Shown here one piece after another: positions 38,070 through 48,297 of a DNA stretch of 64,000 nucleotides (position 1 is the stretch's first letter; every line of letters begins with the position of its first letter). The notes under the pieces were generated by a model, which was not told the DNA's origin, ran no database searches, and saw nothing but the letters and a program-made list of their open reading frames with translations. The stretch covers positions 112,284 to 176,283 of the forward strand of contig NZ_JOHY01000037.1 of the NCBI RefSeq assembly GCF_000721495.1, written 5' to 3'. Position numbers and translations under genes: made by a program. Source of the DNA: Streptomyces sp. NRRL F-5123. GTDB taxonomy: Bacteria > Actinomycetota > Actinomycetes > Streptomycetales > Streptomycetaceae.

Positions 38070-38208
38070 GGCAATGTCCGACGCTACCGTGCCGGACGCG
38101 CACACGGCAGCCCGCCCGGCTACGTCTGGATAACGGCCGGGCGCGCAGCGTCGGGCCCCCGCGGCTCCGCGTGACCGCCGGGGCGGTGCCCGCGGAGCCC
38201 GGGGCGGC

Positions 38209-39066
38209 TCACGGCGACGGGCTCGCGGTCCCTGTCGGTGTTGCCGTCGCCGTCGGGCCGGGGGAGGCCGTCGCCGTGCCGGCGGGCTTGCCCTTGTTGG
38301 CGTCCGCGACCCTCTGCTTGAGGCTGTCCGGGGTGAGCGCGGGGCTGGTGCCGTAGACGCTCTTGCCGTTCAGCAGCACGGTCGGGGTGGAGTTGAACCC
38401 GGATTTGCCGAAGGCGTCGTTGGATTTGCGCACCCAGTTGTCGTGTGTGCCGTCGTTCACACAGGACGTGAAGGCGGCCGTCTTCAGTCCGGGCACCTTC
38501 TCGGCGAGGGAGAGCAGAGTGTCCTTGTCGCCGAACTTGTCGTCCTGCTCGTCGGGCTGGTTGTCGTAGAGGACGTCGTGGTAGGCGCGGAACTTCCCGG
38601 CGTCCTGGGCGCAGGCCGCGGCGTTCGCGGCGTTGAGCGAGCCGTCGCCGCCGAGGTTGCCGTCGATGAGCGTCACCAGGTGGTAATCGGTGCGCATCTG
38701 CCCGCTGTCCTCCAGCGCGTGGATGGTGGGCGTGAACTGCTTCTCGAAGGCGTCGCACGCCGGGCAGCGGAAGTCCTCGTAGATCGTCAGGACCGAGGGC
38801 GCGTCCGCGGCGCCGACCGGGATCACCAGGCTGTTGTCGCCGGTGGCGCCGCTGGGCGCGGCAGCAGGGGTGCCGGGGAGGGCGCCGCTGCCCGAGCCGT
38901 GGTTGCTGGCCACGACCCCGATCACCGCCCCGACGCCCAGTACGGCCGCCACCACCGCCACGGCGATCAGGGTCCGCTTGCGGCGCTGCCGGGCCTGCTC
39001 CCGGGCACGCTGCTCGCGCAGGGCCTCGCGGGCGCTGCGTTTTCCGTCTCGATTGCGTTCGCTCAC
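38209..39066 (-). CDS. membrane-anchored DsbA-like thioredoxin-fold protein
   Basis: 285 residues from GTG 39066 (VSERNRDGKRSAREAL). A very basic cytoplasmic start (residues 3-31) precedes one membrane anchor (32-53), so the rest is extracytoplasmic. The thioredoxin domain has EDFRCPACDAFEKQF with redox pair Cys101/Cys104, helical insert GDGSLNAANAAACAQDAGKFRAYHDVLY, and the cis-Pro loop GFNSTPTVLLNG. Predicted disulfide oxidoreductase for exported proteins. The C-terminus is a short Pro/Thr/Ala tail. It is the usual neighbour of lgt and trpA in streptomycetes. A strong hairpin lies just upstream of the start. Confidence 0.93.
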   Translation of the reverse strand: MSERNRDGKRSAREALREQRAREQARQRRKRTLIAVAVVAAVLGVGAVIGVVASNHGSGSGALPGTPAAAPSGATGDNSLVIPVGAADAPSVLTIYEDFRCPACDAFEKQFTPTIHALEDSGQMRTDYHLVTLIDGNLGGDGSLNAANAAACAQDAGKFRAYHDVLYDNQPDEQDDKFGDKDTLLSLAEKVPGLKTAAFTSCVNDGTHDNWVRKSNDAFGKSGFNSTPTVLLNGKSVYGTSPALTPDSLKQRVADANKGKPAGTATASPGPTATATPTGTASPSP

Positions 39067-39075
39067 GCCCAGCGC

Positions 39076-39114
39076 AACGGTGGGGGGATGCGCCCAGCGC
39101 CTCCCCCCACCGTT
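39076..39114 (-). promoter_or_regulatory. strong hairpin just upstream of the DsbA-like gene
   Basis: AACGGTGGGGGG (39076-39087) pairs with CCCCCCACCGTT (39103-39114), twelve perfect base pairs around a 15-base loop, ending nine bases before the GTG start. Followed by T5 only on the plus strand, where no gene is present; on the transcribed strand it would sit in the leader and could stop trpA read-through or limit ribosome access. Confidence 0.75.
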
Positions 39115-39157
39115 TTTCGCTCGCGGGAGTGACAAGAATCGCTCCCCCGGGTGATCG

Positions 39158-39972
39158 TCAGGCCCGCTTGCGTACGCCCTCGGCCAGCTCGGCGGCCAGC
39201 GCGCGGACGGCGGCGAGCCCGGCGGCCAGGTCGTCACCGGCGTCCAGTACGCGCTTGACGAAGGCCGATCCGACGATGACGCCGTCGGCGAAGCCCGCCA
39301 CCTCGGCGGCCTGCGCGGCGTTCGACACCCCGAGCCCGACGCACACCGGCAGGCCGGTCGTGGCGCGGGTGCGCCGCACCAGGTCGGCCGCCTGCTCGCC
39401 GACGCTCGCGCGGGTGCCGGTCACGCCCATGAGCGAGGCCGCGTAGACGAAGCCGGAGCCCGCCTCGGTGATGCGCGCCAGCCGCTCGTCGCGGCTGGAG
39501 GGCGCGACGACGAAGACCGTCCCGAGACCGTGCTCGGCGGCCGCCTTCCGCCACGTCCCGGACTCCTCGACCGGCAGGTCGGGCAGGATGCACCCGGCGC
39601 CGCCCGCCTCGGCCAGCTCGGCGGCGAAGCGCTCGGCACCGTAGCGGTCGACCGGGTTCCAGTACGTCATGACCAGCACCGGCTTGCCGGTGGCCGCGTA
39701 CGCCTCGCGCACCGTGCGCAGCACGTCGGCGATCCGGACGCCGCCGCGCAGCGCGATGTCGTCGGCGGTCTGGATGACCGGGCCGTCCAGCACCGGGTCG
39801 CTGTGCGGCAGCCCGACCTCGACGATGTCGGCGCCGCCGTCGAAGGCCGCCTTGATCGTCTCGATGCCGCCGTCGACGGTCGGGAAGCCCGCGGGGACGT
39901 ACGCGATCAGCGCGGCGCGGTTCTCGGCCTTCGCGTCCGCGAGCGTCTTGTCCAGCAGTTCGATCGTGCCGC

Positions 39973-39976
<4 letters not shown>
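39158..39976 (-). CDS. trpA: tryptophan synthase alpha chain
   Basis: 272 residues; cleaves indole-3-glycerol phosphate to indole. Catalytic Glu in [18 protein letters not shown] and Asp in DPVLDGP, with PDLPVEES and the phosphate site GLGVSN and [12 protein letters not shown] 39976 overlaps the trpB stop by four bases (GTGA), so translation is coupled to trpB. Confidence 0.98.
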
Positions 39977-41229
<1,253 letters not shown>

Positions 41230-41359
41230 GGGTGTCCCCTGGTCAGGTGTACGTACGCGCTGCGCGCGGGGCTCGACTCGTCCGGACGCGGGTCCGGATG
41301 CGCTTGCCCCGCGGGGCGCGGTGACGGAACGGCACGCGTACGCCGCGGCTCGGCGGCTG

Positions 41360-41542
41360 CTACGGGTGGCGGTGAGGGCGTGCTTGTGCGGCTGCTGTCG
41401 CGCCGCGGCGCCATCGCCTGCCGTTCACCTGGCCGGGCTCGCACCCGATGACGTACCGCACGCGCCGCCCCAGCACCCGGCGCGCCGGCGCCCGGCACCC
41501 CCGGGGCCGGCATCCGCGCGCCAGCCGTACGTCCAATGACAT
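41360..41542 (-). CDS. trpM: TrpM small basic protein
   Basis: 60-residue Arg-rich protein (begins [19 protein letters not shown], later [20 protein letters not shown]) between trpC and trpB. This position and sequence correspond to the streptomycete TrpM, reported in S. coelicolor as a small protein that modulates tryptophan biosynthesis and differentiation; I rely on memory for that. ATG 41542 has AAGGTGAAG upstream. Three cysteines are present. Mechanism is not evident from sequence. Confidence 0.8.
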   Translation of the reverse strand: MSLDVRLARGCRPRGCRAPARRVLGRRVRYVIGCEPGQVNGRRWRRGATAAAQARPHRHP

Positions 41543-41777
41543 GGGCTTCACCTTACCGTGCCGGGTGAGCTTTTTTCGGGGGGGCTGCCCCGACGCCGCC
41601 GGGTGCGCCTGCCGCGGGGGGCGAGCGTTTTTGAGGGGCTCGTGGAAGTACCCCCACGCGCGCCTGAAACGGGTGCCCCACGATGCGGCCGCGGCCTGGA
41701 AACGCCCGCCGCCCTGTGCAGCAGCCGAAAACGCCCGCCCGGCGGGGGCCGGGATGCCCGGCGGGGCGGAGGTGAGG
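41543..41777. repeat. trpC-trpM spacer with a degenerate dispersed element
   Basis: 235 bases. About 41625-41675 reads gagcgtttttgaggggctcg, then tggaagtacccccacgcgcgcc, a diverged copy of the dispersed element. A run of six T and seven G near 41570 follows the trpM ribosome binding region. No gene. Confidence 0.6.
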
Positions 41778-42587
41778 TCAGTCGCGGCCGGGCCGCAAGG
41801 CCGGGTGGGCGCCGGCGGCGACGAGGTCCGCGACCGCGGTGCGGGGGTCGCGCCCGGTGACGAGCGATTCACCCACGAGCACCGCGTCAGCGCCGTCGTT
41901 CGCGTAGGCGATGAGATCGTGGGGCCCGCGGACCCCGGACTCCGCGATCTTCACGATGTGGTCCGGGATCTCCGGCGCGACGCGCCCGAAATTGCCGCGG
42001 TCGACCTGCAAGGTCTTCAGGTCGCGCGCGTTCACGCCGATGATGCGCGCGCCGGCGTCGACCGCCCGCGCGACCTCCTCCTCGTCGTGCACCTCGACGA
42101 TCGGGGTGAGGCCGATCGACTCCGCCCGCTCGATGAGCGAGACGAGCGCGGGCTGGTCGAGGGCCGACACGATGAGCAGCGCGAGGTCCGCCCCGTAGGC
42201 GCGGGCCTCCCACAGCTGGTAGGCGGAGACGATGAAGTCCTTGCGCAGGACGGGGATGTCGACCTTGGCGCGGACCGCCTCCAGGTCGGCGAGGGAGCCG
42301 CCGAAGCGGCGCTGCTCGGTGAGGACGCTGATGACCGCCGCGCCGCCCGCCTCGTAGTCGGCGGCGAGGCCCGCGGGGTCGGCGATCGCGGCGAGCGCGC
42401 CCTTGGACGGGCTGGACCGCTTGACCTCGCAGATGACCTTCACGGCGTCGCCGCGGAGGGCCGCGACGCCGTCCTTCGCGTCACGGGCCTTGGCGGCGCG
42501 CTCCTTGAGCTCGTCGAGGGACACGCGAGCCTGCCGCTCGGCGAGGTCGGCACGGACTCCGTCGATGATCTCGTCGAGCACACTCAC
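41778..42587 (-). CDS. trpC: indole-3-glycerol phosphate synthase
   Basis: 269 residues from GTG 42587 ([19 protein letters not shown]) with AAAGGGAG eight bases upstream; a second GTG two codons on is possible. Catalytic residues occur in [12 protein letters not shown] (Glu, Lys), [18 protein letters not shown] (Lys) and [15 protein letters not shown]. First structural gene of the trpC-trpM-trpB-trpA unit. Confidence 0.97.
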   Translation of the reverse strand: MSVLDEIIDGVRADLAERQARVSLDELKERAAKARDAKDGVAALRGDAVKVICEVKRSSPSKGALAAIADPAGLAADYEAGGAAVISVLTEQRRFGGSLADLEAVRAKVDIPVLRKDFIVSAYQLWEARAYGADLALLIVSALDQPALVSLIERAESIGLTPIVEVHDEEEVARAVDAGARIIGVNARDLKTLQVDRGNFGRVAPEIPDHIVKIAESGVRGPHDLIAYANDGADAVLVGESLVTGRDPRTAVADLVAAGAHPALRPGRD

Positions 42588-42722
42588 GCGACAGCTCCCT
42601 TTCGGCCGGCCGTACAGCGAAATGATCAGGCCGGAGGCGGTGACCACCGACTCCGACGATGGTATCGGGCAGGTGCCCGGCAGCCCGCATCCGGTGATCC
42701 GCGGTCCCACCACCTGGACAAT

Positions 42723-42752
42723 CTTGCCCCGGTTGCGAGAACCCGGGGCAAG
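42723..42752 (-). terminator. terminator after the DUF2752 gene
   Basis: CTTGCCCCGG and CCGGGGCAAG (42723-42732 and 42743-42752) form a ten-base-pair stem immediately after the stop at 42754, upstream of trpC. Confidence 0.85.
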
Positions 42753-42753
42753 T

Positions 42754-43179
42754 TCAGGGCGCGAGTGCCGCCCCGAAGGGCAGGTTCCGGACCACGGTGA
42801 AGGCCAGCAGGAGCCCGCACACGGCGTAGAGCGCGGCGGGGGGCAGGGCGGGGTCGAAGCGCCGGCCGCGCAGCGCGCGGAGGAACCACAGCGTCCAGAC
42901 GGCGGCGAAGACGGCGTACCCGGCGACCGCGGCCGCGTTGCAGCCCAGCGCGGTGCCGAGGTGCCCGTGGGCGAGCGCGTGGGCGCCGCGCAGGCCGCCG
43001 CAGCCCGGGCAGTACAGGCCCGTGTAGTGCAGCAGCGGGCACACGGGGTAGTGCCCGGGCTGGTTCGGGTCGACGGCTGCGACGTAGCCGAACCCGGCGA
43101 GGACGGCGCCGAGCACACCGAGCGGTACGGCGATCCCGCCGCGTACGCGGGTGGGAGCGGCGGTCGCGGCGTGGGTCAC
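42754..43179 (-). CDS. DUF2752 membrane protein
   Basis: 141 residues from GTG 43179, with GGGGGAGG nine bases upstream. Three or four hydrophobic segments and the family signature [26 protein letters not shown], with four cysteines at or facing the membrane surface. Function unknown; a conserved neighbour of trpC in streptomycetes. Confidence 0.88.
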   Translation of the reverse strand: MTHAATAAPTRVRGGIAVPLGVLGAVLAGFGYVAAVDPNQPGHYPVCPLLHYTGLYCPGCGGLRGAHALAHGHLGTALGCNAAAVAGYAVFAAVWTLWFLRALRGRRFDPALPPAALYAVCGLLLAFTVVRNLPFGAALAP

Positions 43180-43600
43180 GCCGCCGATCCTCCCCCGCCC
43201 TTCGCGGGCCGGCACCCCGGAAGCCTCCGTACGGGTGATGAGGTGGCGGCTGCGCCGCGGGTTGAGCGTTTTCAGCCTGCGGCGGGGCTGGGGGGTGAGC
43301 GTTTCCAGCCTGCGGCGGGGCTGGGGGGTGAGCGTTTTCAGGGGCGCGTGGGCGTACCTCCCAGCCCCGACCGGGGCGCGGGTGGTCACCGGCCCGAAGG
43401 GGCAGTTGCTCTCGCGTCCGGACCACCGGCCGGTGGGTGGTTGCTCGCGCAGTTCTCCCCCGCAGCTTCGCCTGGAAGGTACCCCCACGCGCCCCTTCGG
43501 GGCACGAGCCCCTGCGCAGCGGAAAACGCGGCGGCGCAGCCCGTCCCCCGCGAGGGGAACGGCTGCGCCGGAGGAGGGACGGGGCGGAGCCCCGGAGGGG
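43180..43600. repeat. repeat-filled gap
   Basis: About 420 bases with no credible gene. A 33-base tandem repeat (starts GAGCGTT at 43264, 43297, 43330) runs into a copy of the dispersed element (43327-43365), then a block (43373-43410, gtggtcaccggcccgaag in its middle) whose exact reverse complement occurs at 59384-59421, then a second, forward element copy (43441-43497). It ends in a hairpin that serves the next gene. Confidence 0.85.
43532..43570 (-). terminator. terminator of the HGxxPAAW gene
   Basis: CGGCGCAGCC (43532-43541) pairs with GGCTGCGCCG (43561-43570); the loop contains a further partial pairing of CCCC with GGGG. Confidence 0.8.
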
Positions 43601-43861
43601 TCAGGCGTGCGCGGCGGCCTGCTCGCGCTCGCCGCGCTCGCTCGTCGTCGCCGGCACGGTGACCTGCGTCTTGCGGCCCATGCCCATGGACTTCATGATG
43701 CCGCCGACCACCGGGCCGAGCAGGGTGACGCCCATGCTGATCCAGAACGGGACCGGGTCCGCGGCCACGATGAAGACACCGGCGGCGCAGAAGCCGACGA
43801 AGGAGATGATCACGCCGGTCCAGGCGGCCGGGGTGTGTCCGTGGTCGTAGTGGGCCGCCAT
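43601..43861 (-). CDS. HGxxPAAW-family small membrane protein
   Basis: 86 residues from ATG 43861, with AGGGAG six bases upstream. Contains the family signature YDHGHTPAAWTG followed by two membrane helices (about 12-35 and 42-62) and a charged tail. Function unknown; regularly found next to trp genes in actinobacteria. Confidence 0.88.
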   Translation of the reverse strand: MAAHYDHGHTPAAWTGVIISFVGFCAAGVFIVAADPVPFWISMGVTLLGPVVGGIMKSMGMGRKTQVTVPATTSERGEREQAAAHA

Positions 43862-43981
43862 GAAGAACTCCCTGATGCTCACACTCGGGGGCGACCTTCG
43901 CCTCCTGCTCCGCCCCCATTGTTGCGCGTATCGGGGGCGGAACGTGCAGCGGGGTGGGCGCGCCGGGGTGTGGTGCCGGTC

Positions 43982-44779
43982 TCAGGCGGCGGGCCCGGTC
44001 GGGTCCTCGCCGCGGTCCAGGGCTTTCCACAGGTCCTCCGCGCGGTCGGGGTCGACGGGCGCGGGGCGGCGGGCCGCGGCGGTGGCCCGGGTACGGGCGG
44101 GGCGGGCGGCTCCCGGGGCGTCGTAGCGGCTGGACATCGCCGGCCAGGACGGGCCGTACCGCAGCGCGAGCAGCCCGGCGGCGAGCAGCAGCAGGCCGCC
44201 GGCGACGGAGACGAAGGGCCAGCCGGTCGTGGTGACGTGCCGGGCGGTGTCGTGCGCGAGGCCCGCGGTGGAGGCGGCGGCCTCGTTCACTGCCGCGTGG
44301 CTGCCGCGCCGGGCGAGCGTGGCCGCCACAGTGCCGAGGCCGGTGAGCGCGAGCAGGGCGGAGACGATGTAGCGGCCGGTACGGCGGACGGCGAAGACGG
44401 CGACGAGCGAGGCCAGCCCCACGAGGGCGAGCCCGCCGGGGAGCGCGGTCGTGTCCGTGCCGCTGGCGTGCACGGGGAGGTTGGTCTCGCCGAAGGCGGC
44501 GTAGCCGCGCGACCAGGTCTTGCTCGCGGCGACCAGCACCAGGCTCGCCCCGAGCGCCCCCGCCGGCAGTGCGACGCCGAGGGTGCGCAACCCGGCGCGC
44601 CGCGCGGCCGCGGCGCGGTCCTCCGCGGACGCGGACACGTCGCCGCCCGCGGGCACGGCGGCGGACGCGGACACGTCGCCGCCCGCGGGCACGGCGGCGT
44701 CCGGCGCGGACCCGGCGGCAGGGGCGGAGGCGTCGGCGGCGGTTTCTTCGGCGGCGGACTGGCGCGGGACGGAGGTCAC
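43982..44779 (-). CDS. TIGR02234-type Trp-region membrane protein
   Basis: 265 residues from GTG 44779. An Ala/Ser/Pro-rich start contains the repeated peptide AVPAGGDVSASA, followed by four membrane segments (about 62-85, 105-125, 130-150, 185-205) with GDTTA-like extracytoplasmic loop GTDTTALPGG, and an Arg/Ala-rich cytoplasmic tail. Members of this family sit with tryptophan genes in actinobacteria; activity unknown. Start is chosen from the membrane-protein homology; ribosome binding site (ggtgggg) is weak. Confidence 0.85.
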   Translation of the reverse strand: MTSVPRQSAAEETAADASAPAAGSAPDAAVPAGGDVSASAAVPAGGDVSASAEDRAAAARRAGLRTLGVALPAGALGASLVLVAASKTWSRGYAAFGETNLPVHASGTDTTALPGGLALVGLASLVAVFAVRRTGRYIVSALLALTGLGTVAATLARRGSHAAVNEAAASTAGLAHDTARHVTTTGWPFVSVAGGLLLLAAGLLALRYGPSWPAMSSRYDAPGAARPARTRATAAARRPAPVDPDRAEDLWKALDRGEDPTGPAA

Positions 44780-44865
44780 CCCACCACTATCCCCTGCCGC
44801 CGGGTGGTACCGGCGACCGGGGCCCGCGGCGGCGCGGAACGCGCAGACCGGGACAAGCCGCTCCC

Positions 44866-45055
44866 ACACCCCCTCACCGGGTCCGAGGGCTCCTACCCGG
44901 TGTCCTTCCCGTACACGCACGGCGAGGCGCTCAACGACGTGCGGAGCGGCACGAACGGCGAGTGCGCGGGCTCGTACCTCTGCACGGGCGCGGTCGGCTA
45001 CGACGGCCCGACCGGCATCGGCACCCCGAACGGCCCGACCGCCTCCACCGGCTGA
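44866..45055 (+). pseudogene. C-terminal fragment of an exported serine peptidase (sedolisin/S53-like)
   Basis: On the plus strand, opposite to all neighbours, the frame ending at TGA 45055 encodes YPVSFPYTHGEALNDV followed by SGTNGECAGSYLCTGAVGYD and GPTGIGTPNG. This matches the C-terminal end of secreted streptomycete subtilase/sedolisin proteins (pattern DVTSG-NG, YLCTAG-GYDGPTGLGTPNG). Only about 60 residues remain; no start, signal peptide or catalytic domain is present, so it is a gene remnant. Confidence 0.65.
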
Positions 45056-45070
45056 CCGGCTGACAGAACG

Positions 45071-45109
45071 GCCGGGGGGCGGGGCGGGCGTGACGGCCCG
45101 CCCCCCGGC
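45071..45109 (-). terminator. terminator of trpE
   Basis: GCCGGGGGGCGGG (45071-45083) pairs perfectly with CCCGCCCCCCGGC (45097-45109), 19 bases after the trpE stop on the minus strand. Confidence 0.88.
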
Positions 45110-45127
45110 ATCCGTGAGAGGGATCCG

Positions 45128-46657
45128 CTACGAGGGCTGCGACGCCCGGGCCGCGCGCGTCATGTGGTTGGCGATCGCGACCGCGCGCAGCACCGCCGCC
45201 GCCTTGTTGCGGCACTCGGTGTCCTCCGCCTCCGGGTCGGAGTCGGCGACGACGCCCGCGCCCGCCTGCACGTACGCGACGCCGTCGCGCAGCACCGCGG
45301 TGCGGATGGCGATCGCGGTGTCGGAGTCCCCGGCGAAGTCCAGGTAGCCGACGCAGCCGCCGTAGACGCCGCGGCGGACGGGCTCCAGTTCCTCGATGAT
45401 CTGCATGGCACGCGGCTTGGGCGCGCCCGACAGCGTGCCGGCCGGGAAGCACGCGGTGAGCACGTCGAAGGCGGTGCGGTTCTCGGCCACCCGGCCCGTC
45501 ACGGTCGAGACGATGTGCATGACGTGCGAGTAGCGCTCGACCGACATGAAGTCGACGACCTCGACGCTGCCCGGCTCGCACACCCGCCCCAGGTCGTTGC
45601 GCCCGAGGTCGACGAGCATCAGGTGCTCGGCGCGCTCCTTGGGGTCGGCGAGCAGCTCCTCGGCGAGCGCCGCGTCCGCCTGCGGGGTCGCGCCGCGCGG
45701 CCGGGTGCCCGCGATGGGGTGCACCATGGCCTGCCCGTCCTCGACCTTGACGAGCGCCTCGGGGCTGGAGCCGACGACGTCGAAGCCCTCCAGCCGCAGC
45801 AGGTACATGTACGGGGAGGGGTTGGTGGTGCGCAGCACGCGGTAGACGTCGAGGGCGCTCGCCACGCAGTCCGTCGTCATCCGCTGCGAGACGACGACCT
45901 GGAAGGCCTCGCCCGCGTGGATGCGCTCCTTGATGTCCACGACCGCGCTCTGGTACTCCTGGCCGCCGAAGCCCCAGCTGACGGGGAAGTCGACCGACGC
46001 GGGCAGTTCGGCGGGCGGCTGCGGGAGCGCCCGGCCGAGGTCGGCCTGCATCGCGTCGAGGCGGGCGACGGCGTCGGCGTAGGCCTCGTCGACACCGGTG
46101 TCCTCGTCGTTGTGGTTGATCGCGTTGGCGATCAGCAGCACCGTGCCGTCCCAGTGGTCCAGCACCGCGAGGTCGGAGGTGAGCAGCATGGTCAGCTCGG
46201 GCAGGTCCAGCGGGTCGTGGGTGCTGTCGCCGATGCGCTCCAGGCGGCGCACGATGTCGTAGCCGAGGTAGCCGACCATGCCGCCGGTGAAGGGCGGCAT
46301 ACCGGACGTGAGGTCGCGCGGGGTGTGCAGCGCCTCGACGGTGGCGCGCAGCGCCTGCAGCGGGTCGCCGTCGACGGGCACGCCGACCGGTGGGGAGCCG
46401 AGCCAGTGCGCCTGCCCGTCGCGTACGGTCAGCGTCGCCGCCGAGCGCACCCCGACGAAGCTGTAGCGGGACCAGGAACCGCCGCCGGCGCCGCTGTTGG
46501 AGCTGGTGTCGGCGGATTCCAGCAGGAAGGTGCCGACCCGCTCGCCGGCGAGCTTGCGGTAGAGCCCGACCGGCGTGTCGCCGTCCGCGAGGAGGCGGCG
46601 GCTGACCGGGATGACGCGGCGGTCGACCGCGAGCTTGCGGAACGTGTCCAGGTCCAT
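45128..46657 (-). CDS. trpE: anthranilate synthase component I
   Basis: 509 residues; converts chorismate to anthranilate with a glutamine amidotransferase partner not in this window. ATG 46657 (MDLDTFRKLAVD) follows TAAGGTCTGCGGCC, eleven bases after the hisI stop. The feedback site LLES is present in FLLESADTSSNSG, and the catalytic half has QVVVSQRM, SPSPYMYLLR-like NPSPYMYLLRLEG, IAGTRPRG, HLMLVDLGRNDLGRV and FPAGTLSGAPK. No leader peptide or attenuator is seen before it, so it is probably transcribed with hisI. Confidence 0.97.
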   Translation of the reverse strand: MDLDTFRKLAVDRRVIPVSRRLLADGDTPVGLYRKLAGERVGTFLLESADTSSNSGAGGGSWSRYSFVGVRSAATLTVRDGQAHWLGSPPVGVPVDGDPLQALRATVEALHTPRDLTSGMPPFTGGMVGYLGYDIVRRLERIGDSTHDPLDLPELTMLLTSDLAVLDHWDGTVLLIANAINHNDEDTGVDEAYADAVARLDAMQADLGRALPQPPAELPASVDFPVSWGFGGQEYQSAVVDIKERIHAGEAFQVVVSQRMTTDCVASALDVYRVLRTTNPSPYMYLLRLEGFDVVGSSPEALVKVEDGQAMVHPIAGTRPRGATPQADAALAEELLADPKERAEHLMLVDLGRNDLGRVCEPGSVEVVDFMSVERYSHVMHIVSTVTGRVAENRTAFDVLTACFPAGTLSGAPKPRAMQIIEELEPVRRGVYGGCVGYLDFAGDSDTAIAIRTAVLRDGVAYVQAGAGVVADSDPEAEDTECRNKAAAVLRAVAIANHMTRAARASQPS

Positions 46658-46668
46658 GGCCGCAGACC

Positions 46669-47031
46669 TTACTGGCCCGGTGCGGGCAGCAGGACGTCCG
46701 CGTCGAAGCACGTGCGGTCCCCGGTGTGGCAGGCGGCGCCGACCTGGTCGACCCGGACGAGCACGGTGTCGCCGTCGCAGTCCAGCGCGACGGACTTGAC
46801 GTGCTGGACGTGCCCCGAGGTGTCGCCCTTGGTCCAGTACTCGCCGCGGCTGCGGCTCCAGTACGTGCAGCGGCCGGTGGTCAGGGTGCGGTGCAGCGCC
46901 TCGTCGTCCATCCAGCCGAGCATCAGCACCTCACCGGTGTCGTACTGCTGGGCGATGGCGGGCACCAGGCCGTCTGCGGTGCGCTTGAGGCGGGCGGCGA
47001 CGGCGGGGTCGAGCTGGGACATGGGGTCCAT
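46669..47031 (-). CDS. hisI: phosphoribosyl-AMP cyclohydrolase
   Basis: 120 residues; third step of histidine synthesis. Metal and catalytic residues in [47 protein letters not shown] and [11 protein letters not shown] (Cys, His). ATG 47031 or the internal ATG 47022 (MSQLDPA) could be the start. The histidine gene is detached from the main his operon and is joined to trpE. Confidence 0.96.
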   Translation of the reverse strand: MDPMSQLDPAVAARLKRTADGLVPAIAQQYDTGEVLMLGWMDDEALHRTLTTGRCTYWSRSRGEYWTKGDTSGHVQHVKSVALDCDGDTVLVRVDQVGAACHTGDRTCFDADVLLPAPGQ

Positions 47032-47271
47032 GATGCCGCCGTTCGGGGTGCGCGCGGAAATGACGTGTCCGGATGCCGGACCGGGTCCTTCCGGGGTACG
47101 CGGCCGGCTCCGGGTGCGCGGCCGGAAGTGGCTGGATCCGTACCGTCACGAGGCCCCGGAAAGCGCGCACCGGCATCGATAACCGGCAAAGGGGATAAGC
47201 GGATTGGCTGTAGCCAAGCTGTCGCGGGGTTGTTACTCGCGACCGTCACCCGTATGGGGCATCCTTCGTGC

Positions 47272-48225
47272 ATGGGTTTTCCACCTCCGCCTCCGCACAA
47301 CGGCCCGCCGCCGCCCCCCGACCAGGGTGGCGGCTTCGGCCCGCCCCAGGGCTTCGGCCCGCCTCCTCCCCCGCCCCCGAACGACGGTTACGGCTACCCG
47401 CAGCAGGGCGGCGGCTTCGGCCCGCCCGGGCCCCCCGGACCACCGGCCCCTCCCGGCGGGGGCTACGGCTACCCCGGTGACGGCGGCTACGGCGGCCCCC
47501 CGCAGGGCGGCGGCTACGGCGGCCCTCCGCAGGGCGGCGGCTTCGGGCAGGGCGGTTACGGGCCCGGCGGATTCCCGCCGCCCCCGCCGCCGAACAACAC
47601 CAAGCGCAACGTCTGGATAGCCGTCGGCGCGGTCGTGGTCGTCGGCGCCATCATCGGCATCGCGGTCGCAGCGGGCGGTGGCGACGGCGACAAGAAGCCG
47701 AGCGCGAAGGACACGACGTCGATATCGATGCCGACCGCGACGCATCTGCCGACGGACATCCCGTCACCGACGTTCAGCCTGCCCACCGATTTCCCGAGCC
47801 TGGACCTGCCGACCGACCTCCCGAGCGACGACAGCTCCGACGAGCCGGACCCGTCCGCGTCGGACTCCCAGGACATCGCGTACATCGTGGTCGACCCGGG
47901 CAAGTGCTTCAACGCCCCGTCGATGACGCACACCATCGACGAGGTGCAGGTCGTGTCCTGCACGACGCCGCACGACGCGCAGTCGGTCGCCACCAAGACG
48001 CTGTCCGGGACCTTCGCCTCCGAGCAGGACATCCAGGACAAGGCATTCGACCTGTGCAAGGCCGACGCCAAGGCGCACGCGCCGGCGGACGGCAAGGAGT
48101 ACTACGAGTACGTGCTCTACCCGCAGTTGGTGACGTACGAGATCCAGGGCCGCAAGACGGTCACCTGCGCGCTCAGCATCAACGACGGGACCAACGGCAA
48201 GAAGCTCACCAAGAAGCTGGCGTAG
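47272..48225 (+). CDS. Pro/Gly-rich single-pass membrane protein with septum-formation-like domain
   Basis: 317 residues from ATG 47272; ATG 47254 in frame is an alternative. The first 105 residues are Pro/Gly/Tyr/Gln repeats (GGYGGPPQGGGYGGPPQGGG), cytoplasmic and likely disordered. One membrane helix (about 113-135) is followed by a Ser/Asp/Pro stalk and an extracytoplasmic domain with IVVDPGKCFN, VQVVSCTTPHDAQSV and a final cysteine (KTVTCALSI), a pattern like the septum-formation domain of actinobacterial surface proteins. Upstream, GTCGCG-N11-CGCGAC (about 47221-47243) may be part of the promoter. Function unknown. Confidence 0.82.
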   Translation: MGFPPPPPHNGPPPPPDQGGGFGPPQGFGPPPPPPPNDGYGYPQQGGGFGPPGPPGPPAPPGGGYGYPGDGGYGGPPQGGGYGGPPQGGGFGQGGYGPGGFPPPPPPNNTKRNVWIAVGAVVVVGAIIGIAVAAGGGDGDKKPSAKDTTSISMPTATHLPTDIPSPTFSLPTDFPSLDLPTDLPSDDSSDEPDPSASDSQDIAYIVVDPGKCFNAPSMTHTIDEVQVVSCTTPHDAQSVATKTLSGTFASEQDIQDKAFDLCKADAKAHAPADGKEYYEYVLYPQLVTYEIQGRKTVTCALSINDGTNGKKLTKKLA

Positions 48226-48297
48226 CGCCGGGAAATGAAGTAACGCGCCGGTCGCGAGGAGCGGGCGGGAGCGGCGCCGGGGTTCTAACCTGGCGCC

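Noticed and set aside
42699..42716. TGGGACCGCGG on the minus strand before trpC, resembling the conserved T-box sequence
   Set aside because: There is no room for a stem I with specifier loop between the DUF2752 terminator and trpC, and no antiterminator/terminator pair is seen.
43441..43600. Possible CRISPR-like array because of short repeats near 43.2-43.5 kb
   Set aside because: The 33-base units are directly adjacent without unique spacers, and no cas gene is present.
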